Source of the DNA: CAZMGG01 sp964565715
GTDB lineage: Bacteria; Planctomycetota; UBA1135; UBA2386
Assembly: GCA_964565715.1 (NCBI GenBank)
Contig: CAZMGG010000115.1
Coordinates: forward strand, 1-18,068
Direction of reading: 5' to 3'
Length of the DNA stretch: 18,068 nt
Part shown: one piece after another, positions 12,381 to 18,068 of the stretch
Layout: the number at the start of each line of letters is the position of its first letter
How positions within the stretch are numbered: position 1 is the first letter of the stretch
Notes under the pieces: model-generated
What the model saw: only the letters and a program-made list of their open reading frames with translations
What the model was told of the DNA's origin: nothing
The model's database searches: none
Program-made: the position numbers and the translations under genes

Positions 12381-15300
12381 CTAGCGCCCGCGCCCCAGCC
12401 GCTCGCGGCGCGCGCGGGCCCGGTCCACCGCCTGCTGCGCCGCGGTCGGCGCGCTGCCGTCGGCTGCGCCCATGTGCCGCGCGAAGCTGCGCACCGTCGG
12501 GAAGCGGAACAGGTCGGTGATGGCGATCGTCCGCCCCAGGGCCTGTTCCAGCTCGCGCAGCACCTGCACCGCCAGGATGCTGTGCCCGCCGACGTCGAAG
12601 AAGTTGTCCTCGACGCCGACCTCGTCGCTGCCGATCGCCGACTTCCACACCTGCAGGATCCGGTCCTCCAGTTCATTGGCGGCGGCCGCCGCCGGCCGGG
12701 CCCGCACCGCCGCCGCCGCGTCGGGCGCCGGCAATGCCTTGCGGTCGATCTTGCCATTGGGCGTGAGCGGCAGCTCCCGCAGCACGACCAGCCAGGCCGG
12801 CACCATGATCTCCGGCAGCCGCTCGCGCAGGAACGCGCGCAGGACGGCCGGATCCGGCGCCGCGCCATCGCGCGCCGTGACATGGCCGCAGAGCTGCGCG
12901 TCGGCGCCGGCACCGTGCGCCGTCACCACCGCCGCCCGCACCGTCGGATGCCCGGCCAGGGCCGCCTCGATCTCGCCCAGCTCGATGCGATGGCCGCGGA
13001 TCTTCACCTGGAAGTCGGCACGCCCCAGGTACTCGAGCACGCCGTCCGGCCGCCAGCGGCACAGATCACCGGTGCGGTACATCCGGGCCCCCGGCGCGCC
13101 GGCAGGATCCGACACGAAGCGCTCGGCGGTCAGCTCCGGACGTTCGAAGTAGCCCGGCACCACGCCGGCGCCGCCGATCCACAGCTCGCCGGTCTCGCCC
13201 ACCGCCACCGGTTGCCGGCACTCGTCCAGCACGTGGACCTGCTGATTGGCCAACGGTGCGCCGATCGACACCTCGGTCGCGTCCGCCGGCACCGACCACG
13301 ACGTCGACCACACCGTCGTCTCGGTGGGGCCGTACATGTTGTGCAGGGCCGGCACCAGGCCGCGCAGCTCCCGCATGAGCTTCGGCGCCAGCGCCTCGCC
13401 GCCCACCAGCCAATGCCGCAGCGAGCCCAGCGCCTCCGCCGCCTTCGGGTCCAGCAGCAGCATGCCCGCCAGCGACGGCGTGCACTGCAGATGGGTCGCC
13501 CGATGCCGCACCAGCAGTTCGGGCACGGTGGCCGGCGCCGACACCGCCGCCGCCATCGCGCCCGGCGCCCCGAAGCGCCCGGCGCACAGCCTTCGCACCT
13601 CGTCCAGGTGCGGCAGGTGCCGCAGGGCCAGCTCGCTCGGCACGCCGAAGTCGACCAGACACGCCACCTCGTCGACGCCGATGCCGATCAGCCGCTCGAC
13701 CATCCGCACGCACTCCTCGGGCGTGCCGAACAGGCCGCTGCTGCCGTAGTAGCGCTCGAAGGCGAACTCCAGCAGCGCGTCGAGTTCGTCGGGCCGCAGC
13801 CCTCCCTCCAGCAGCGCCTGCATGCGCGCCGGATCCTGGCCGACGCGGCTCTTGAAGGCCGGGAACGACCACGCCGCCGCCTTGACAATGTCCACCGCCG
13901 AGCGCAGGTAGTTCTTCATCGGCTCGCGCACGGTCGCCTTCACCATCGCCGCGTCGGGCCCGACGAAGGTGTGCAGCATCATCGTCACGCGCCCCTGGCC
14001 CGGATGGCCCGCCGCCCCCCACGCCTGCCGGTAGGCGTCGAGCTTCTGGCCCACCTCTTCCACCGACTGGCCCAGCAGGTGCGTCAACACGTTGGCACCC
14101 AGTTCGCCGGCCTGGCGGAAGGTCTCCGGATTGCCGGCGATCGTCACCCAGGTGCCGAGTTCGGGCTGCACCGGCCGCGGCAGCGTGCGCACCGCCACCG
14201 GCCCCTTCGGCCCTGGGAAGGTCACCGCCTCGCCGCGCCACAGCGCCTGCACCTGGCGGATCCCGGTGAGCATGGCCTGCTTGCGCTCGGCGAACGTCTC
14301 CGGCCGCAGCACGAAGTCATTGGGCATCCAGCCGGCGGCGAACGCGATGTCGACGCGGCCCTGCGACAGGTTGTCGACCAGCGCCCACTCCTCGGCCACC
14401 CGGATCGGATGGTGCAGCGGCAGCACCACCGAGCCGGCGCGGATGCGCACGTTCTTCGTGATGGTCGCGAGGGCCGCCGAGGCCACCGCCGGATTGGGAT
14501 AGAGACCGCCGAACGCGTGGAAATGCCGCTCCGGCGTCCACACCGCCTCGAAGCCGTGCGCGTCGGCGAAGCGCGCGCCCTCCAGGAGCAGCCGGTACTT
14601 GCCCGCGCTCTGCTGCTCGCCCTCGTCGCTGGCGAAGTAGAACAGGCTGAAGCTCGGGCTCGGGCGCCGCCCGGCGGTGGCCCCCTGCACGCCCTGCCAG
14701 ACCACCACGGTGAAGCCGCGGCACAGCGTCCAGAGCAGCTCCAGCACCGAGATGTCGAAGCTCGGGCTGGTGACCGCGAGCCACGTGCCCGGATCGGCGT
14801 CTGGTCGCAGCACCGCGTCCATGCCGGCGAAGAAGTTGGTGACGTTGCGGTGCGCCACCCGGACGCCCTTCGGCCGACCGGTGCTGCCCGACGTGTAGAT
14901 GACGTAGGCGAGGTCGTCGCCGGCGACCTCCGGCAGCCCGGCGTCGGCTCCCGCCGGCAGTTCGCGCCGCAGGTCCACCACCGCGTGGTCGCCCGCCGGC
15001 GCCGCATTGCCCAGCGTGACGACGACCTTCGGCCGCGCGTCCCCGGCCATCTGCTGCAGCCGTTCGCCGGGATACTCCGGGTCCATCGGCACGTAGGCAG
15101 CACCCGACCGCAGCACCGCCAGCATCGCCACCACCAGTTCCGCGCCGCGCGGCAGGCACAGCCCCACCCGCTCGCCCGCGCCGGCGCCGAGCCTGCGCAG
15201 ATGCCCGGCCAGCACAGCGCTCCGCTGCTCCATCTGCGCGTACGTCAGCGCCACCTCGCCGCAGCGCAACGCCACGCGGTCGGGCGTGCGGTCCACCTGC

Positions 15301-16949
15301 GCCAGGAACTGGGCCGTGATGCTCGCCGGCCGGCCGTCGTCCACCTCGGCGCCGCGGCCGAACGCCCGCACCTGCCGCAGTTCCTCGTCCCCCAGCAGCG
15401 GCACCGCGCCGATCGCCGGCGCCCCGAGCACGCGCTCGGCGAACCGTTCGAACTGCCGCGCCAGCGCCTCGGCGGCCACCGCCGGCAGCGCGCCCTGGTC
15501 GTAGTGCAGCGATGCGTCCGCCACGCGGAACGTCAGCGCGCCGGGCAGCGCCGCGGCCGCACCTTCGCCCAGGTCGATCTGCCAGGCGGTCTGCGCCCAG
15601 CCCGACCGCAGGTCCGGACGCCGCAGCACCAGGTCCCGGGCCACGGGGCCGGCGGCCGCCGCCACCGCCAGCCACTGCCGCAGCGCCGGCAGCACCTTCG
15701 CCCAGGCCCAGTCCAGATCGACGCGCAACGGCCGCAGTGTGCTCGGCAGCACGAAGGGCTGCGCTCCGGCCTCACCGTTCCACCGCACGCCCACCGTCAG
15801 CTCGCTGCGACCCGTGCGCCGCAGAACGAACGCGAGCCACAGCGCCGCGGCGTGTTCACGCAACGCCGCCGGCAGCGTCACCGTCGCCACCGCTCCGCGG
15901 TGGGCGCCCGGTTCGGCGCTCGCACCCGGCACCGCCACCGGCGGCAACCGGGCCGCCCGCACGGCCTCGTCCTCGCCCGCGGCCGTGGCGGCCGCCAGCG
16001 CCGTCAGGAAACCCGCGCGCGCCCCATCCAGCACCGGCAGCAGGGCGCCCGGCACCACGCCCCGTTCCGCCAGTTCGCCCGCCCGCAGCGCCGCGCCGTC
16101 CAGGTGCCGCAGCGCCCCGCACGACAGCGCCCCCGCGGCACCTTGCACGGTCACCGTCTCCGCCGTCACCGCCAGCACGGTGCCCGGCGCGGCCGTTCCG
16201 CCGTCGACCACCGCCGCCGTCCCCACCGCCAGCGCCGCTCCGTCCGGCAGCAGCACCTTGCCCACCGCCACCGGATTGGGATAGCCGCCGTGGTCCAACG
16301 CCCGCACCAGCCGCGCATTCGCGTCAGCCGCCCGCCGCCAGTCGAGGCAGCCGTGCGCGTCGGGCCGGTGCCTGCGCCCGAAGAACGTCCGCGCCGCGAG
16401 ATCCTGGGCCCGCGGCCGCGCCGTCCCCGCCAGCAGCGCGTCCACCAGTTCCGCGAACGTCTCGATGCCCGCCTGCAGGCACCGCACGTTGAGCGAGAAC
16501 GCGGTGTCGTCGGGCCCGATCGGCCAGGTCCGCTGCACCAGGATGGAGCCGGTGTCGGCCCGGCTCTCGATCCGGTGCCACGTCACGCCGTGCTCGCGCT
16601 CGCCGGCCAGGATCGCCCACACCGGCGCGTTCAGGCCGGCGTAGCGCGGCAGCGGCCCGTCGTGGAAGTTGATCGCCGACCGCGCCGGCAGCGCCAGCAC
16701 CGCGTCCGGCAGCAGCCGCAGCCAGGTCACCGCGAACAGGTGGTCGCACGGAACGCCCGCCAGTTCGCCGGCGAGGTCGGCTCCCGCATCCACCACGCAG
16801 AGACCCTTGCCCTCGGCCCAGCGCCGCACCTTGTCGGCGTCGGTGGCCACCGCCGCGATCCGCTGGCCGCGACGAAGCCACCGCTCGGCGCATTCGAGCA
16901 GCAGCGTGTCGGAGCCGATGAAGACGGCGGTGAGCACGGAATCGGACAT
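12381..16949 (-). CDS. One-module NRPS: formyltransferase, condensation remnant, adenylation domain with inserted luciferase-like monooxygenase, carrier domain
   Basis: The protein has 1522 residues from ATG 16949 (GTG at 16994 is an in-frame alternative; neither has a clear Shine-Dalgarno). Domains: formyltransferase, about 1-300, with N94/H96/D132 (INFHDGPLPRYAG and ADTGS); a degenerate C-terminal half of a condensation domain, about 330-530, lacking HHxxxDG; adenylation part 1, about 545-760 (TSGSTGRPKG 686-695, SFDIS 730-734); a luciferase-like FMN monooxygenase, about 763-1110 (SLFYFASDEG, WTPERHFHAFGG, FAAGWMPNDFV); adenylation part 2, about 1115-1420 (YGPTETTVW 1206-1214, KIRGHRIELGEIE, TPNGKIDRKAL with K1400); and a carrier domain with DVGGHS, S1457 being the phosphopantetheine serine. 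This belongs to the known MupA/Atu3671-like type of monooxygenase-interrupted adenylation domain. There is no intact condensation or thioesterase domain. It probably loads, oxidises and formylates an amino acid as part of a larger pathway. Confidence 0.93.
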   Translation of the reverse strand: MSDSVLTAVFIGSDTLLLECAERWLRRGQRIAAVATDADKVRRWAEGKGLCVVDAGADLAGELAGVPCDHLFAVTWLRLLPDAVLALPARSAINFHDGPLPRYAGLNAPVWAILAGEREHGVTWHRIESRADTGSILVQRTWPIGPDDTAFSLNVRCLQAGIETFAELVDALLAGTARPRAQDLAARTFFGRRHRPDAHGCLDWRRAADANARLVRALDHGGYPNPVAVGKVLLPDGAALAVGTAAVVDGGTAAPGTVLAVTAETVTVQGAAGALSCGALRHLDGAALRAGELAERGVVPGALLPVLDGARAGFLTALAAATAAGEDEAVRAARLPPVAVPGASAEPGAHRGAVATVTLPAALREHAAALWLAFVLRRTGRSELTVGVRWNGEAGAQPFVLPSTLRPLRVDLDWAWAKVLPALRQWLAVAAAAGPVARDLVLRRPDLRSGWAQTAWQIDLGEGAAAALPGALTFRVADASLHYDQGALPAVAAEALARQFERFAERVLGAPAIGAVPLLGDEELRQVRAFGRGAEVDDGRPASITAQFLAQVDRTPDRVALRCGEVALTYAQMEQRSAVLAGHLRRLGAGAGERVGLCLPRGAELVVAMLAVLRSGAAYVPMDPEYPGERLQQMAGDARPKVVVTLGNAAPAGDHAVVDLRRELPAGADAGLPEVAGDDLAYVIYTSGSTGRPKGVRVAHRNVTNFFAGMDAVLRPDADPGTWLAVTSPSFDISVLELLWTLCRGFTVVVWQGVQGATAGRRPSPSFSLFYFASDEGEQQSAGKYRLLLEGARFADAHGFEAVWTPERHFHAFGGLYPNPAVASAALATITKNVRIRAGSVVLPLHHPIRVAEEWALVDNLSQGRVDIAFAAGWMPNDFVLRPETFAERKQAMLTGIRQVQALWRGEAVTFPGPKGPVAVRTLPRPVQPELGTWVTIAGNPETFRQAGELGANVLTHLLGQSVEEVGQKLDAYRQAWGAAGHPGQGRVTMMLHTFVGPDAAMVKATVREPMKNYLRSAVDIVKAAAWSFPAFKSRVGQDPARMQALLEGGLRPDELDALLEFAFERYYGSSGLFGTPEECVRMVERLIGIGVDEVACLVDFGVPSELALRHLPHLDEVRRLCAGRFGAPGAMAAAVSAPATVPELLVRHRATHLQCTPSLAGMLLLDPKAAEALGSLRHWLVGGEALAPKLMRELRGLVPALHNMYGPTETTVWSTSWSVPADATEVSIGAPLANQQVHVLDECRQPVAVGETGELWIGGAGVVPGYFERPELTAERFVSDPAGAPGARMYRTGDLCRWRPDGVLEYLGRADFQVKIRGHRIELGEIEAALAGHPTVRAAVVTAHGAGADAQLCGHVTARDGAAPDPAVLRAFLRERLPEIMVPAWLVVLRELPLTPNGKIDRKALPAPDAAAAVRARPAAAAANELEDRILQVWKSAIGSDEVGVEDNFFDVGGHSILAVQVLRELEQALGRTIAITDLFRFPTVRSFARHMGAADGSAPTAAQQAVDRARARRERLGRGR

Positions 16950-17058
16950 GGCGGAGGCGGACGGCGCGCCCCATGGCATCGGCGCGCCCGGCACGGAGGC
17001 TCAACCGCACCAGGGCGGAGGCGCCAAACCGTCGATAGCATGGCGACTTCGCCCCACC

Positions 17059-17889
17059 ATGTCGCGCATGCCCTGGATCGTCGCCAGCCTCGTCCTGATC
17101 GGCCTCGCCGGCCTCTGGGTCGTCCTGCCGAAGCTGCATCGCTTCGCCTACTGGATCGACCGCAAGCCCGCGGACCATGCGGCGAAGCTGGCGGTGGACG
17201 GCTGGCAGGCGCTGCGGGTCACCGCCGCGCCCGGCGAGGAACTGCACGGGCTGCTGCGGCCGCCGTCGCGCGCCGACGCGGGCTGGGTGCTGTTCCTGCC
17301 CGGCAACTCGAGCGACCTGCTGGCGGGCTTCCGGCAGGTGCTGGACCCGGTCGTGAAGGACGACCCGCGCGGGTTCGTGTTCTGCGCCTGGCGCGGCTTC
17401 GACAGCTCGGGCGGCACGCCGTCCCCGGCGGCGTTCGCGCAGGACGTGGCGGCGGTGTGGGGGCATCTGCAAGGGCTCGGCGCTCGGGCTGCGGACGTGG
17501 AGGTGTGGAGCTACTCGCTCGGCACGGCGATGGCGGTGGACCTGGTGGCGGGCTGGTGCCGGAATGGAACGCCGCCGCGGCGGTTGGTGGTGCTGTCGGG
17601 CTACGATGTGCTGCCGGTGATGGCGGCGGGAACGTTCGGGCGGGTCCTGCCGGGGGACCGGCATGACGCGCTGGCGAGTGCCCCCGCGGTCACGTGCCCG
17701 GTGCTGCTGGTGCACGGCGAGCACGACGATGCGCTGCCGCTCGACGGCGCGCGGCGGCTGGCGCAGGCGTTCGGCGGCCCGGCGCGGTTGTTAGTGATGC
17801 CGGGCAAGGGCCACAGCGACTGGCTCGGCGAGCTCCGGACGGTGCTGGCGCAGGGGGAACGCGAGGCACAGGCGGTGCGCGGCGGGTGA
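17059..17889 (+). CDS. Membrane-anchored alpha/beta hydrolase
   Basis: The 276-residue protein has an N-terminal membrane anchor or uncleaved signal (residues 5-23, PWIVASLVLIGLAGLWVVL). The remainder is an alpha/beta hydrolase similar in plan to ABHD13/BEM46-like enzymes: oxyanion region FLPGNSSDL (79-87), CAWRGFDSSGG (109-119), nucleophile elbow WSYSLGTAM with S153, acid D223 or D224 (HGEHDDALP) and H252 (GKGHSDW). The nucleophile elbow is S-x-S-x-G, not the standard G-x-S-x-G. The ATG at 17059 is preferred because the anchor begins there; ATG at 17068 is an alternative. It is divergent from the NRPS gene with 109 bases between starts, so a shared promoter region and a joint pathway are possible but unproven. 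Substrate unknown. Confidence 0.85.
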   Translation: MSRMPWIVASLVLIGLAGLWVVLPKLHRFAYWIDRKPADHAAKLAVDGWQALRVTAAPGEELHGLLRPPSRADAGWVLFLPGNSSDLLAGFRQVLDPVVKDDPRGFVFCAWRGFDSSGGTPSPAAFAQDVAAVWGHLQGLGARAADVEVWSYSLGTAMAVDLVAGWCRNGTPPRRLVVLSGYDVLPVMAAGTFGRVLPGDRHDALASAPAVTCPVLLVHGEHDDALPLDGARRLAQAFGGPARLLVMPGKGHSDWLGELRTVLAQGEREAQAVRGG

Positions 17890-17916
17890 GGACGCGGGCG
17901 CTTCGTTCGGCAGCCT

Positions 17917-18068
17917 TCAACTCACGATGGTGGCGACAGTGTTGGTGAGTCGCGCCGGGAGATGGGTTGGTGCCGCCAGGGCCTGCACCCACAGCGACAG
18001 CCCGATCAGCGCCGGCGCGTTCGGCACCGCCCAGGGCAGGCTGGCCCGTGGGTCGTGGCCGGGTTGGG
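17917..18068 (-). CDS. C-terminal fragment of a secreted planctomycete-type protein (partial at right edge)
   Basis: Only the last 49 codons and the stop (TGA at 17919-17917) are inside the window. The minus-strand translation ends LPWAVPNAPALIGLSLWVQALAAP, then PARLTNTVATIVS. It carries the same C-terminal pattern as the cysteine-rich protein at 3203-4432 ('V-P-N/P-x-P-x-x-x-G-L-x-x-x-x-Q' followed by a final beta strand). I have seen this pattern as a frequent C-terminal module of secreted planctomycete proteins. It converges with the alpha/beta hydrolase gene, whose stop is 27 bases away. Nothing can be said about the N-terminal part. Confidence 0.65.
   Translation of the reverse strand, partial: QPGHDPRASLPWAVPNAPALIGLSLWVQALAAPTHLPARLTNTVATIVS

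Noticed and set aside
12474..17666. Very long plus-strand open frame opposite the NRPS gene (about 1730 codons)
   Set aside because: It lacks any recognisable domain and is rich in Arg, His, Gln and Pro, as expected for the antisense frame of a GC-rich gene. The minus strand has clear formyltransferase, adenylation, monooxygenase and carrier motifs.
1..18068. CRISPR array, tRNA, insertion sequence or prophage
   Set aside because: No regularly spaced repeats, tRNA-like folds, transposase or phage proteins were found on reading both strands. A tool-based scan was not possible.

Overview
The window is very GC-rich and gene-dense. Several traits suggest a member of the Planctomycetota. A Ser/Thr kinase carrying a sulfatase-modifying-factor-like domain sits beside an ECF sigma factor. 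Secreted proteins end in a 'P-N-x-P...G-L...Q' C-terminal module. There are small zinc-ribbon proteins with transmembrane tails. This placement is inferred from protein style, because the window holds no rRNA or other marker gene.

Left region (1-3184, minus strand): a methionine operon read from right to left. A candidate promoter (3156-3184) leads directly into a well-conserved SAM-I (S-box) riboswitch (3037-3146). A hairpin-rich leader follows, then homoserine dehydrogenase (GTG at 2910), a MetX-type homoserine O-acyltransferase and cystathionine gamma-synthase metB, which runs off the left edge. The three genes are joined by 4-base stop/start overlaps, each with a good Shine-Dalgarno sequence, so SAM level probably controls the whole route from aspartate semialdehyde to cystathionine.

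Middle-left region (3203-7666, minus strand): a receptor-type Ser/Thr kinase, an ECF-like sigma factor overlapping its stop codon, and a secreted cysteine-rich beta-propeller-like protein. This looks like a signalling and output unit.

Middle region (7710-12368, plus strand): a small zinc-ribbon membrane protein, then a 922-residue bacterial relative of animal CLCA proteins (HExxHxxxGxxDE metallopeptidase, VWA domain with complete MIDAS, beta-sandwich). A translationally coupled lipoprotein and a second small zinc-ribbon membrane protein follow.

Right region (12381-18068): a one-module NRPS protein on the minus strand, with a formyltransferase domain, a degenerate condensation remnant, an adenylation domain interrupted by a luciferase-like monooxygenase, and a carrier domain. 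Residues lining the adenylation pocket suggest glycine. A membrane-anchored alpha/beta hydrolase is divergent from it. At the right edge is the C-terminal end of another secreted protein that shares the tail module of the propeller-like protein. No tRNA, rRNA, CRISPR array, insertion sequence or phage gene was seen. No gene-free stretch exceeds 300 bases.
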